From contig SLLR01000020.1 in assembly GCA_007134025.1 (NCBI GenBank), positions 17,511-81,510 on the forward strand: a DNA stretch of 64,000 nucleotides. The letters run 5' to 3'. This stretch comes from Desulfuromonadaceae bacterium (GTDB taxonomy: Bacteria > Desulfobacterota > Desulfuromonadia > Desulfuromonadales > Syntrophotaleaceae). Positions 25,865 to 34,971 of the stretch are shown here, piece by piece. The notes below the pieces were generated by a model. That model was not told where the DNA came from, ran no database searches, and was given only the letters and a program-made list of their open reading frames with translations. The first letter of the stretch is position 1. Each line of letters begins with the position of its first letter. The translations under genes were made by a program, and so were the position numbers.

Positions 25865-25889
25865 CAGTACGCGCAATCTCAACAATGAT
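25861..25889 (+). promoter_or_regulatory. Sigma-70-like promoter for lon
   Basis: TTGACA at 25861-25866, 17 bases, AATGAT at 25884-25889; the -35 overlaps the stop codon of the NRDE gene. No match to the CTTGAA/CCCCAT heat-shock consensus was seen here. Confidence 0.45.
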
Positions 25890-25927
25890 GGTCGCAAAAA
25901 CAACGATTTTCAGGAGGATATGGCGAA

Positions 25928-28267
25928 ATGCCGGTGCCCAATATTGACATACCCCCGTTAATGCCACTGCTGCCGGTTCGGGATACGGTGGTTTTTCCCC
26001 ACATGGTGCTGCCCCTGTTTGTCGGCAGGCCCTCTTCTCTGTCGGCGGTCCGGGAGGCCATGGAAGGCAACCGGCTGATTTTTCTTGCCGCCCAGAAGTC
26101 TCTTGACGAGGAAGATCCCGGAAAAGACGGTATTTATGCCATCGGTACCGCCGCTACCATCATGCGTATGGTCAAGCTCAACGACGGCCGGCTCAAGATT
26201 CTGGTTCAGGGACTCGCCAAGGGGCGCATTGAGGGCTATCCTCAGGAGCAGCCCCATTTCCAGGTCAGCGTGGCTTTCGTCGACGAGCCGGAGTTTGCCG
26301 AGCTGCCGCTACAGGTGGAGGCGCTGATGCGGGCAGTACAGAGCCAGATCACCCAGCTGCAGGCTCTCACCAACGCCCTTTCCGCCGAAGTCATGACCGT
26401 GGTGGAAAATGTGGAGAAGCCCGGCGATCTGGCGGATCTGGTGGTGAGCCACCTGAGCCTGAAGATCCACCAGGCCCAGGAGTTGCTCGAGGTCTTTGAT
26501 CCCGTGGAGCGGTTGCAGCAGGTCAACGACTTGCTCAACAAGGAACTGGAACTGGCGCTGATGCAGAACCGTATTCAGTCTCAGGCCAAGGAGGAGATGA
26601 GCAAGACCCAGCGCGAGTATTTTCTGCGTGAACAGCTGCGGGCGATTCATGAGGAGTTAGGCGGCGGCGACGTCAAGACCGAGGATCTGGCCGAACTGGA
26701 GCAGAAGCTCAGGGAAGGCGGTCTGCCCGACGAAGCCATGAAGGAGGCCCTCAAGCAGCTGCGGCGCCTTGAAGGCATGCAGGCCGAAGCGGCCGAATAC
26801 TCCATGTTGCGCACCTATCTGGAGTGGCTGGCCGAGCTGCCCTGGGACCACACCACGCGGGACAATCTGGATCTGCACAAGGCCCGTCGCATTCTCGACG
26901 AGGATCATTACAGCCTGGAGAAGGTCAAGGAGCGGATTCTCGAATTTCTGGCGGTGCGCAAACTGAAAAAGAAGCTCAAGGGTCCGGTGCTGTGCTTCGT
27001 TGGTCCCCCCGGAGTCGGCAAGACCAGCCTCGGCAAGTCCATCGCCCGGGCGCTGGGGCGCAAATTCGTGCGCGTTTCCCTGGGCGGCCTGCGGGACGAG
27101 GCGGAGATTCGCGGCCACCGTCGCACCTATGTGGGAGCCCTGCCGGGACGGATCATTCAAGGGATGAAGCAGGCCGGTACCAGCAATCCGGTGTTCATGC
27201 TCGACGAACTGGACAAGGTGGGGGGAGCGGATTTTCGCGGTGATCCCTCGGCAGCTCTGCTGGAACTGCTGGACCCGGAGCAGAACCATGCCTTTTCCGA
27301 TCACTACATCAATCTGCCATTTGACCTGTCCAACGTGATGTTCATCGCCACCGCCAACATCATGGATTCCATCCCCTCGGCGCTTAAGGATCGCCTCGAG
27401 GTGCTGCGACTGGCTGGCTACAGCAGCGAAGAAAAACTGACAATCGCCGAACGCTACCTGATTCCCCGGCAACTGCAGGACAACGGACTCAAACCCGCGG
27501 ATGTGCGTTTTTCCCGTTCCGCCCTGCAGTGCATGATTCGCCAATACACCGCCGAAGCGGGTCTGCGCAACCTGGAGCGGGAAATCGGCAGCATCTGTCG
27601 CAAGGTTGCCCGTCGGCTGGCCGAGGGACGCAAGGGACGTACGGCCATTACTTGCGGCAATCTGGAGAAATTCCTCGGTCCCGCCCGCTATCAGGCGGAA
27701 GACAAGCTGGGCGATAATGAGGTCGGGGTCGCTACCGGCCTGGCCTGGACCGAGCGAGGCGGCGAAATCCTTCATGTGGAGGTTACAACCATGAAGGGAA
27801 ACGGCAAGCTGATGCTCACCGGTCAACTGGGAGAGGTGATGAAGGAAAGCGCCCAGGCGGCTCTCTCCTACGCCCGTTCCCATGCCGACACATTTGGTGT
27901 CGAAGAAGATTTTGCCGACCGCCTGGATATCCACGTGCACGTGCCGGCCGGGGCCATACCCAAAGACGGCCCGAGTGCCGGGGTAACCATGGCCACGGCC
28001 CTGATCTCGGCTCTGAGCGGCCGCAAGGTCGATAGGGAAGTGGCCATGACCGGTGAAATTACCCTGCGCGGCAAGGTATTGCCCGTCGGCGGCCTCAAGG
28101 AAAAAGTGCTCGCGGCGCTGCGTGCCGGTATTACCATCGTCGTGATTCCCCGTCGCAACGAAAAGGATCTGGTGGAGATTCCCGCCGCCCTGCGTCGCAA
28201 GGTGACTTTTGTGGCGGCGGACAACATGGAACAGGTGCTGGCCCAGGCTTTGGAGAAGCCCTCATGA
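25928..28267 (+). CDS. lon: ATP-dependent Lon protease (LonA type)
   Basis: A 779-residue hexameric protease for misfolded and regulatory proteins. The N-terminal substrate-binding LAN domain (LPLLPVRDTVVFPHMVLPL) is followed by a coiled-coil region. The AAA+ module has Walker A GPPGVGKTS and Walker B MLDELDKVG, and the C-terminal protease carries the Ser/Lys dyad in PKDGPSAGV and the later MTGEITLRGKVLPVGGLKEK. It is cytoplasmic, and the length is typical. AGGAGG lies 11 bases upstream of the ATG. The stop overlaps thiL by ATGA. Confidence 0.97.
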   Translation: MPVPNIDIPPLMPLLPVRDTVVFPHMVLPLFVGRPSSLSAVREAMEGNRLIFLAAQKSLDEEDPGKDGIYAIGTAATIMRMVKLNDGRLKILVQGLAKGRIEGYPQEQPHFQVSVAFVDEPEFAELPLQVEALMRAVQSQITQLQALTNALSAEVMTVVENVEKPGDLADLVVSHLSLKIHQAQELLEVFDPVERLQQVNDLLNKELELALMQNRIQSQAKEEMSKTQREYFLREQLRAIHEELGGGDVKTEDLAELEQKLREGGLPDEAMKEALKQLRRLEGMQAEAAEYSMLRTYLEWLAELPWDHTTRDNLDLHKARRILDEDHYSLEKVKERILEFLAVRKLKKKLKGPVLCFVGPPGVGKTSLGKSIARALGRKFVRVSLGGLRDEAEIRGHRRTYVGALPGRIIQGMKQAGTSNPVFMLDELDKVGGADFRGDPSAALLELLDPEQNHAFSDHYINLPFDLSNVMFIATANIMDSIPSALKDRLEVLRLAGYSSEEKLTIAERYLIPRQLQDNGLKPADVRFSRSALQCMIRQYTAEAGLRNLEREIGSICRKVARRLAEGRKGRTAITCGNLEKFLGPARYQAEDKLGDNEVGVATGLAWTERGGEILHVEVTTMKGNGKLMLTGQLGEVMKESAQAALSYARSHADTFGVEEDFADRLDIHVHVPAGAIPKDGPSAGVTMATALISALSGRKVDREVAMTGEITLRGKVLPVGGLKEKVLAALRAGITIVVIPRRNEKDLVEIPAALRRKVTFVAADNMEQVLAQALEKPS

Positions 28268-29253
28268 ATCTGGCCCAGTTGGGAGAATTCGGTTTCATCG
28301 AAAGGATCCGCCAGGCGGTTCGGGAGACCGCCGAAAGTGGCGTTCGAATTGGCATCGGCGACGACTGCGCCGTTCTTGAACTGCCGCCAGGTGAACTGTT
28401 GCTGACCAGTACCGACCTGCTGATCGAAGAGGTTCACTTTCGCTCCGAGTGGAGCGACTGGCGGTCGCTGGGGGAGAAAAGCGTGGCGGTCAATGTCAGT
28501 GACATCGCCGCCATGGGGGGGCGACCCCGCCATCTGTATTTGGGACTGGCCATTCCTTCGGATCGTCCGTTGGCGGACCTCGATCGCTTCCTTGAGGGCT
28601 TTTTGGCCGCCGCCGACGAGTACGGCGCGCTGCTGGTCGGCGGAGACACCTGCGGCTCTCCGGGCCCGTTGATGATAGCGGTAACTGTCGAAGGAGCAAC
28701 GCCGGCGGACCAGGTGATTTACCGCAGCGGCGCCCGTCCGGGAGACGGAATTTATGTCTCGGGAGTTCTGGGGGACAGCGCTCTGGCCTTGCGCTGCTTG
28801 CGGGACGGGCTGCCGCCGGAGCCCGAACTGGCCGAGCGTCACCACCGGCCTCGGGCCCGAGTCGCCCTGGGGCGGGCTCTGGCTGAATTGGCTCTGCCGA
28901 GTGCCATGATCGATGTGTCCGACGGGTTGCTGGCCGATCTGGGTCATCTGTTGCGGGCCTCGGCGGCGGGAGCGCAACTGGAGTCGCCGCGGATTCCCCT
29001 GTCGAAGAGTTTTCGCAAGGCCCTGGCCGCTGACCCGGCGCTGATGGAACTGGCCATGTCAGGGGGCGAAGATTATGAGCTGCTGTTTACTGTTTCCGAG
29101 GAAAACCAGTCTCGCCTAACCGCCCTGTCCGGCGGCGTGCCGGTGACCCGCATCGGCACCGTCACTACGGCGGATCGGGGGCTGCGATTACTGGGGCCGA
29201 CGGGCCGTGAGCGTCCGGTCGATGCTCGGGGTTTTAATCATTTTGGCAGCTGA
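28264..29253 (+). CDS. thiL: Thiamine-monophosphate kinase
   Basis: A 329-residue enzyme that phosphorylates TMP to thiamine diphosphate. GIGDDCAVLE near residues 35-44, DLLIEEVHF, SVAVNVSDIAAMGG and MSGGEDYELLFT are the characteristic PurM/ThiL metal and nucleotide-binding segments. It starts four bases inside lon, so its translation is coupled to the protease gene although the functions are unrelated. No other thiamine synthesis gene is nearby. Confidence 0.95.
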   Translation: MNLAQLGEFGFIERIRQAVRETAESGVRIGIGDDCAVLELPPGELLLTSTDLLIEEVHFRSEWSDWRSLGEKSVAVNVSDIAAMGGRPRHLYLGLAIPSDRPLADLDRFLEGFLAAADEYGALLVGGDTCGSPGPLMIAVTVEGATPADQVIYRSGARPGDGIYVSGVLGDSALALRCLRDGLPPEPELAERHHRPRARVALGRALAELALPSAMIDVSDGLLADLGHLLRASAAGAQLESPRIPLSKSFRKALAADPALMELAMSGGEDYELLFTVSEENQSRLTALSGGVPVTRIGTVTTADRGLRLLGPTGRERPVDARGFNHFGS

Positions 29254-29337
29254 AGAGGCCGAAAAAGCCTTGGGCTTACTCCGCTGGCGGGATCTCTCCG
29301 GCGACGCCCTGAGCTGTATAGACAGGAGTCTACTGTG

Positions 29338-30096
29338 ATGAAACGTATGCTGTTATTCGGGCTGATACTGTTTGTCTTGACCGGAAGCGCCCTGGCCAAC
29401 GGCGGTGACGAGCTTCTGGCCCAGCTGGTGCGGGGGCTGGAAGCGCCGTTTCGCCCCGGCGCGGGACCGGCAACCGCCATTACCGACCTGCAGGCGGGTT
29501 TCGTCCAACAGGCTTACCTTGGTTCCCTTGACCGGCTGGAGGAGGGCCGCGGGCGGGTAGCGGTGAAATTCAGCGACGCCACGGACGAGCGGCCGCCACG
29601 ATTTCTCTGGGAGTATCTGGAGCCCACCGAACAGCAGATCGTTTCGGATGGGTACACGGTGTGGGTTTATCTGCCGGAAAACAGTCAGGTGCTGGAGTCG
29701 CCGCTACCCCAGGTTGATCAGCACGGCAATGACGATCCGCTGATTTTTCTCACCGGTCTCGGTCGGTTATCCCAGCGCTTTGACGTGGCCTGGGCCAGTC
29801 CCGCTCAGGATCTGGAGGGGCATTACCGGCTGCGACTTGACCCGCGCCGCCCCACGCCGATGATCGAACACCTGGAGTTGGTCGTGGATCGAGCGGTGCT
29901 GCAACGGGAAGGCCCCAGTCCGGGTCCTGTTTATCCGGTGCGGGAAGCGGTTCTGTTCGGCCCCAACCAGAGTCGCACGCACATTCGCTTTGTCGACGTG
30001 GTTCTCAACCAGGGAATGGACGGTGAACGGTTTCATTTTATCGTCCCCGACGGGGTCGAGGTGATAAGGCCGGACCAGCAATTTTCGGCTTTCTGA
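29338..30096 (+). CDS. lolA: Outer-membrane lipoprotein carrier LolA
   Basis: A 252-residue periplasmic chaperone that carries lipoproteins from LolCDE to the outer membrane. Residues 1-22 are a Sec signal peptide (LLFGLILFVLTGSALA). The mature protein has the LolA half-barrel: TDLQAGFVQQAYLGS, PRFLWEYLEPTEQQIVSDG and VWVYLPENSQV. The ATG at 29338 with AGGAG upstream is favoured over the adjacent GTG at 29335. It is slightly longer than enteric LolA. The gene supports a diderm organism. Confidence 0.9.
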   Translation: MKRMLLFGLILFVLTGSALANGGDELLAQLVRGLEAPFRPGAGPATAITDLQAGFVQQAYLGSLDRLEEGRGRVAVKFSDATDERPPRFLWEYLEPTEQQIVSDGYTVWVYLPENSQVLESPLPQVDQHGNDDPLIFLTGLGRLSQRFDVAWASPAQDLEGHYRLRLDPRRPTPMIEHLELVVDRAVLQREGPSPGPVYPVREAVLFGPNQSRTHIRFVDVVLNQGMDGERFHFIVPDGVEVIRPDQQFSAF

Positions 30097-30200
30097 AAAG
30101 GTGACAATACGGGACCTTCTGTTTGCCAATGGTCCAGCTACCGGGAAACAGTTCTTCCACGGTGATTGTCCACTGAAAGTCATAAGGAAAGGAACGCAAG

Positions 30201-30686
30201 ATGCCGAGTTTTGATATCGTGTCCAAGGTCGATATGCAGGAGATTGACAACGCCGTCAACCAGGCGTTGAAGGAGATCGGTCAGCGTTACGATTTCAAGG
30301 GGACGCACAACGAGATTTCCCTTGAAAAAGAGGCCATTGTGCTGCTGGGAGCGGACGACTACAAGCTGCAGGCGGTCATCGATGTTCTGAAGGGAAAGCT
30401 GGTGCGGCGCGGAGTCTCCCCTAAATGTCTCGACTACGGCAGCAAGGAGCCGGCATCGGGTGGCGCGGTACGGCAAAAAATTGCCATCGTGCAGGGTATT
30501 TCCAAGGACAAGGGCAAGGACATCGTCAAAAGCATCAAGGAGTCCAAGCTCAAGGTGCAGGCCCAGATCATGGACGATCAGGTGCGGGTTACGGCAAAAA
30601 AGATTGACGACCTGCAGGAGGTGATACAGCTTCTGAAGGTTCAGGACTTGGGCATCGAGCTTCAATTTGTCAACATGCGGTCCTGA
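30201..30686 (+). CDS. yajQ: YajQ-family nucleotide-binding protein
   Basis: A 161-residue protein of two ferredoxin-like domains. [20 protein letters not shown] at the N-terminus, RYDFKGTH and the [18 protein letters not shown] stretch in the middle are near-invariant in the family. Some homologues bind cyclic di-GMP (the XC_3703 case) and act on transcription, but this ligand has not been shown generally. A clear AAGGAAAGG precedes the ATG. rimO follows 30 bases later. Confidence 0.95.
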   Translation: MPSFDIVSKVDMQEIDNAVNQALKEIGQRYDFKGTHNEISLEKEAIVLLGADDYKLQAVIDVLKGKLVRRGVSPKCLDYGSKEPASGGAVRQKIAIVQGISKDKGKDIVKSIKESKLKVQAQIMDDQVRVTAKKIDDLQEVIQLLKVQDLGIELQFVNMRS

Positions 30687-30716
30687 GGGATCGGCCTCAT
30701 CAGGAAAGAGACGCTT

Positions 30717-32078
30717 TTGAAAAGACAGAAAATCAGCATGGTCAGCCTGGGATGTGCCAAAAACCTGGTTGACGCCGAGGTGATGCTGGGGCATCTGCCT
30801 GAGGAGCGGTTTGAGATCGTCACCGACGAATCCCTGGCCGAGATCATTGTGGTCAATACCTGCGCTTTCATCGAGGACGCCAAGGAAGAATCGGTTGAAA
30901 CCATTCTCGAGGTGGCGGACCACAAGCAGAAGGGGGCCTGCAGACTGCTGGTGGTGACCGGCTGTCTGCCGCAGCGCTATGCCGCCGAGCTGGCCGCCGA
31001 TCTGCCGGAGGTCGATATTTTTATCGGCACCGGCGAGTTTCACCGGCTGGTGGAGCTGATTGACCAGCACCGGCCCCAGCAGGGCGCGCTGCTGGCTGTC
31101 GACGCTCCCCGCTATCTCTACGACCACACCACGCCGCGGGTTAAATCCTCTCCCTTCTATTCCACTTACGTCAAGATTGCCGAGGGATGCGACAACCACT
31201 GTTCCTACTGCATCATTCCTCAGCTGCGCGGCCCGCTGCGCTCCCGCAGTATCGATTCGGTGGTGGCCGAAGTCACCGCCCTGGTAGCCGACGGAGTGCG
31301 GGAGATCAATCTCATCGCCCAGGACATTACCGCCTTTGGCAGCGATCGCAAGGACGGCTCCGATCTCGTGGGGCTGCTGCGGGAACTGGTCAAGATCAAT
31401 GATCTGCGCTGGCTGAGACTGCTCTATGCCTATCCCGACGGCATCAGTGACGCGCTTATCGGGTTGATTGCCGCCGAACACAAGATCTGCAACTATCTCG
31501 ATATTCCCCTGCAGCACATCGACGACAGTATTCTGCAGCGAATGAAGCGGCGCATCGATCAGCAGACCATTCGCGGTCTGGTTGTCAGACTGCGACAGGC
31601 CATTCCCTCCCTGACCCTGCGAACCTCTTTCATCGTCGGTTTCCCCGGCGAGACGGAGCAGCAGTTTGCCCAATTGCTGGCCTTTGTTAAGGAAGGGCAT
31701 TTCGACCGGGTGGGCGTGTTTCGCTATTCTCGGGAGGAGGGGACCCCGGCAGCCGATTTACCGGACCAGATTGCCGAGCGGGTCAAAAAGGGCCGTCTGG
31801 AAAAGCTCATGAAGGCTCAGCAACGGGTCTCTTTTCGCCGCAATCGGGCCCTCGTCGGTCAGGTCGAGCCGGTGCTGGTGGAAGGTTACAGCGAGGAGAC
31901 GGAGCTGCTGCTGAGCGGCCGCAGCCTGCGCCAGGCTCCCGATATCGATGGCCAGGTGTACATCACCGCGGGGCAGGCGGAGATCGGAGATATCGTGCCG
32001 CTGCGAATTACCGACTCTTCCGACTACGACCTGATCGGCGAGATTGTCGCTGCCGGAGAGACAGCTGCGGACGGCTGA
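30717..32078 (+). CDS. rimO: Ribosomal protein S12 methylthiotransferase
   Basis: A 453-residue radical-SAM enzyme that adds a methylthio group to an aspartate of ribosomal protein S12. The N-terminal UPF0004 domain begins [18 protein letters not shown] and supplies three cysteines for one [4Fe-4S] cluster. The radical-SAM motif is CDNHCSYC (Cx3Cx2C), and a C-terminal TRAM domain ends the protein. GCAKNLVD is specific for RimO over MiaB. The TTG start at 30717 is chosen because AGGAAAGAG is correctly placed; ATG 30738 is too close to the conserved motif. A terminator follows. Confidence 0.95.
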   Translation: MKRQKISMVSLGCAKNLVDAEVMLGHLPEERFEIVTDESLAEIIVVNTCAFIEDAKEESVETILEVADHKQKGACRLLVVTGCLPQRYAAELAADLPEVDIFIGTGEFHRLVELIDQHRPQQGALLAVDAPRYLYDHTTPRVKSSPFYSTYVKIAEGCDNHCSYCIIPQLRGPLRSRSIDSVVAEVTALVADGVREINLIAQDITAFGSDRKDGSDLVGLLRELVKINDLRWLRLLYAYPDGISDALIGLIAAEHKICNYLDIPLQHIDDSILQRMKRRIDQQTIRGLVVRLRQAIPSLTLRTSFIVGFPGETEQQFAQLLAFVKEGHFDRVGVFRYSREEGTPAADLPDQIAERVKKGRLEKLMKAQQRVSFRRNRALVGQVEPVLVEGYSEETELLLSGRSLRQAPDIDGQVYITAGQAEIGDIVPLRITDSSDYDLIGEIVAAGETAADG

Positions 32079-32104
32079 CACCGGGCAAAGCCGGTCATCA
32101 CAAG

Positions 32105-32139
32105 AAAAGGGGCCCCTGCTCAGTCGGGAGGCCCCTTTG
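32105..32139 (+). terminator. Rho-independent terminator after rimO
   Basis: AAAGGGGCC (32106-32114) pairs perfectly with GGCCCCTTT (32130-32138). The A-rich left side means it may also work from the opposite strand. Confidence 0.75.
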
Positions 32140-32224
32140 AAGGTTTTGGGGGCAAGGCTTTGGCGCTTCGCCCCGGTCATGGTTCGACAGACCCCTGAGG
32201 TTGATGCTCTCGCCAAATGTGGCT

Positions 32225-32283
32225 TGTCGAGGTCCTGAAAAAAACGCCGTAACGCTGCAGAGCGAAATTTTTGAAACGCCATC
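32225..32283 (-). repeat. Second copy of the palindromic repeat, left half only
   Basis: Read on the minus strand this matches 19497-19555, including GCGTTACGGCGTTTTTT, CAGGACCTCGACA and the AATTTCG arm, with only a few differences. The paired right half of the other copy is missing, so this is a truncated or half-site version. It lies between the rimO terminator and the next gene, whose last codons it overlaps by one or two bases. Confidence 0.75.
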
Positions 32284-32788
32284 ATGGTTCGGCCAGGACA
32301 AAGGGGTAGCGGGCGTTGGCCAAATGACGGACGGAGGCGTTGGCAAAAGAAAGACGGTAGTTTTGCTCCTGTTGCTGATAGCTCAACAGAGGGGGGTGCA
32401 GCAGCCGTTTGCCGGGTAGAACCATGGTCAGGTCTGCCAGTTCTGCGGGAAAGTGACCATTCTGCAGGCGAAAGCTGCGCAGCGCCAGACGCACCTCTTC
32501 AGCTCTTTGCAAACAGTCCTGAAATGCCCGTTCGGCCATCGTCTGACCGGCCGACCAGGCCCCGATAAACAGCAGGGCCGCCGCCAGCAGGGTGATTCGA
32601 ACATGAAAACCGTCCCGATGGGGAGCCAGACCGGCGGTAGCCAGGGGCAGCACAACAAAAGCCAGCAGAACCGGAGTGGAGATCAGCGGCCGAAATCCTT
32701 CACCGAACCAGAAGCCGGTCAGTCCCGTCAGGATCAGCAGCAATGCGGAAGTGACCTGGCGAAACGGGGTCGAGAGCACGATCTTCAT
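32282..32788 (-). CDS. Small membrane protein with pseudopilin-like periplasmic tail
   Basis: A 168-residue protein of unknown function. Three hydrophobic segments occupy about residues 10-90. The remainder (QDCLQRAEEVRLALRSFRLQNGHFPAELADL) resembles the alpha-helix plus YP/FP turn after the transmembrane helix of type II secretion pseudopilins, but there is no prepilin peptidase site. The similarity may be only structural. The gene lies between a repeat and the receiver-PilZ gene on the same strand, 21 bases downstream of it, so the two are probably co-transcribed. Confidence 0.6.
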   Translation of the reverse strand: MKIVLSTPFRQVTSALLLILTGLTGFWFGEGFRPLISTPVLLAFVVLPLATAGLAPHRDGFHVRITLLAAALLFIGAWSAGQTMAERAFQDCLQRAEEVRLALRSFRLQNGHFPAELADLTMVLPGKRLLHPPLLSYQQQEQNYRLSFANASVRHLANARYPFVLAEP

Positions 32789-32809
32789 GCAGGCCCCCTT
32801 GGCAGGCGT

Positions 32810-33571
32810 TTACTCGGATGCCGGTTTCGGACTTTTCCCTATTGCCGGTTTCAGGCCGGTTCGGCCGTCGTTGTCGTGTGATATATGCTCCCAGACGGCC
32901 AGCAGATCCGGCAGGCTCAGAGACAGGAACTGCAGCCCCATGCCGGTGGGCATACCGGGATGAACCGGGTGTTCGGTCGTGTTGATCCAGGCGACGAAAG
33001 CCTTGCAGACAACGGGTTGACTGGTGTTAGGCAGGCTGAATTCGAGAAACAGCTCCCGGTCCGGGGGATAGGGATCATCGGTTTCGATAAAGATGCCACC
33101 GGAGCTGAGGTTGACGGAGAAGGCGTGAAACAGGTTGAGGGAGTCTTCACCGTAGCGGACAATGATGCGGGTTGGAACCCGGGGAAAAGACCGGTAGGCC
33201 AGACCCAGAATGCGTCGAGTGGTGGACAGCAGCAGGTGGTTGCTGAGGGGCTTGAAAATGACGTCGGTACACTTGACCTTGAGGCAGCGGGCCAGATCCT
33301 CCTTGCGCTGGCTGTCGATGACCAGCACCACCGGCGTGGCCTGAAGAGTCAGATCCTGGCGGATCATCTGGCAACAGGTATCGCCGGCAAGGACGCTGCA
33401 GTAGAGGTCGAGAAATACCAGATCCGGGCGTTCCTCCTCAATCAGATCCCAGGCATGGCGGCCGTCTCTGGCAATCAGGAGATCAAAACCTTCCCGAACC
33501 GAAAAGTCGTCGTCGAGTTCAAGGGCAGGAACAATTTCCGAGGAAATGACAATTTTGGGATAACCGGCCAT
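32810..33571 (-). CDS. Receiver-like plus PilZ domain protein
   Basis: A 253-residue cytoplasmic protein. Residues 1-125 form a response-regulator receiver fold with phosphoacceptor-like Asp55 (LVFLDLY) and the conserved Lys in VIFKPL. The first acidic pair is replaced by Ser-Glu (IVISSEIV), so phosphorylation may be weak or lost. Residues of about 135-235 are a PilZ domain with FPRVPTRI and NLSSGGIFIET, the basic and (D/N)xSxxG motifs that usually bind cyclic di-GMP. It could tie c-di-GMP to motility or surface behaviour. Targets are unknown. Confidence 0.85.
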   Translation of the reverse strand: MAGYPKIVISSEIVPALELDDDFSVREGFDLLIARDGRHAWDLIEEERPDLVFLDLYCSVLAGDTCCQMIRQDLTLQATPVVLVIDSQRKEDLARCLKVKCTDVIFKPLSNHLLLSTTRRILGLAYRSFPRVPTRIIVRYGEDSLNLFHAFSVNLSSGGIFIETDDPYPPDRELFLEFSLPNTSQPVVCKAFVAWINTTEHPVHPGMPTGMGLQFLSLSLPDLLAVWEHISHDNDGRTGLKPAIGKSPKPASE

Positions 33572-33747
33572 GAAAGGGCTCCTTAACGCCGCAAGGATCG
33601 GAATGAGTCACTGTTCGCTCCGGCGAACGCCCTTAATTATAGCCGTATATGATCCAAACGCCAAGTATTTTACGGTATTTCGGTTGTCAGGAAGTTTATC
33701 CGGTGACGGAACCGGCTCATCCGGCCCGGTCCCTTACGGGCTCCGCC

Positions 33748-34971
33748 TCAACCGTGGAGATGGTGTTCCGCATCGCCGCCGGTGAAAAAACTGCTCATCG
33801 GCTTGCCGGCCTGAAAATCTTTCCAGAAAGGCGACATGTCACGAATCCGCTCAATAATGGCGGGCATCACCTCGATGACGTGATCCACATCGGCCGCATC
33901 GTTGTAGATGCTGAGACTGAAACGAACCGATCCGTGGGCTGCGGTAAAGGGGACCCCCATGGCCCGCAGCACGTGGGAGGGCTGCAGCGAGCCGCTGGTG
34001 CAGGCCGATCCGGAAGAGGCGCAGATGCCTTCTTCATCCAGCAGCATCAGGATCGATTCGCCCTCGATATATTCAAAGCTCAGGTTGGACGTATTGGGCA
34101 ACCGGCAATCCGGGTTGCCGTTCACCAGAGCGTTGGGGATGCGGGCAAGCAGTTGGCTTTCCAGACGGTCACGAAGCTGTCGTACTCGGGTGTTTTCCTC
34201 TTCCAGGCGATCGCCTGCCAGCTCCGCCGCCTTTCCCAGACCGACGATGGAGGGGACGTTTTCGGTGCCGCCCCGTCGTCCGCCCTCCTGATGGCCGCCG
34301 ATCATAAAGGGGGCAAACCGGGTTCCCTTGCGGATGTAGAGGGCGCCGATACCCTTGGGGGCGTGCAGTTTGTGGCCGGAAAGAGAGAGCAGATCGATGG
34401 CGTTGTCGGCCATGTTCAGAGGGATCTTGCCCACCGCCTGCACCGCGTCGGTATGAAAAGGAATGCCCCGCTCCCGGGTGATGGCGGCAATCGTATCGAC
34501 AGGGAACAGCACCCCGGTTTCATTGTTGGCGCTCATGATGCTGACCAGGGCGGTGTCGTCGCAGAGAGCGCCGCGCAGTTCATCCAGATCCAGATTGCCC
34601 TGTCGGTCGACGCCCAGTTCAGTGACGCGATACCCCCGGGATTGCAGGTGGTGACCGACATTCATGACCGCCGGGTGCTCGGTGCGACAGGTAACGATGT
34701 GCCTTTTGGCCGGATAGGAATAGAGGGTGCCCATGATGGCGGCGTTATTGCTTTCGGTGCCGCAGCTGGTGAAGACGATCTCGGCGGGATGGGCGCCGAT
34801 CAGCGCCGCCACCTGTTCCCGGGCTCGGGCCAGATGGCGTTCCACCTGGCCGCCGAAACTGTGCATGCTGGAAGCGTTGCCGTAGAGATCGCTGAAGAAG
34901 GGCAGCATGGCGTCCACTACCTCGGGTGCGGTTCGAGTGGTGGCATTGTTGTCGAGATAGACGGTTTTCAT
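33748..34971 (-). CDS. nifS: NifS-type cysteine desulfurase
   Basis: A 407-residue PLP enzyme that takes sulfur from cysteine for Fe-S assembly. The cofactor lysine lies in SGHKLHAPKG and the persulfide cysteine in SSGSACTSGS, with the short loop of group I (NifS/IscS-like) desulfurases. TEHPAV and NNETG are PLP-site segments. The start overlaps the upstream nifU-like stop by ATGA. The pair is probably the housekeeping Fe-S machinery in this lineage, since no nitrogenase gene is present here. Confidence 0.95.
   Translation of the reverse strand: MKTVYLDNNATTRTAPEVVDAMLPFFSDLYGNASSMHSFGGQVERHLARAREQVAALIGAHPAEIVFTSCGTESNNAAIMGTLYSYPAKRHIVTCRTEHPAVMNVGHHLQSRGYRVTELGVDRQGNLDLDELRGALCDDTALVSIMSANNETGVLFPVDTIAAITRERGIPFHTDAVQAVGKIPLNMADNAIDLLSLSGHKLHAPKGIGALYIRKGTRFAPFMIGGHQEGGRRGGTENVPSIVGLGKAAELAGDRLEEENTRVRQLRDRLESQLLARIPNALVNGNPDCRLPNTSNLSFEYIEGESILMLLDEEGICASSGSACTSGSLQPSHVLRAMGVPFTAAHGSVRFSLSIYNDAADVDHVIEVMPAIIERIRDMSPFWKDFQAGKPMSSFFTGGDAEHHLHG

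Noticed and set aside
33609..33626. Short GTTCGC/GCGAAC hairpin upstream of the receiver-PilZ gene
   Set aside because: It is only six base pairs, lacks a U tract and is not positioned as a terminator; it is common in GC-rich DNA by chance.
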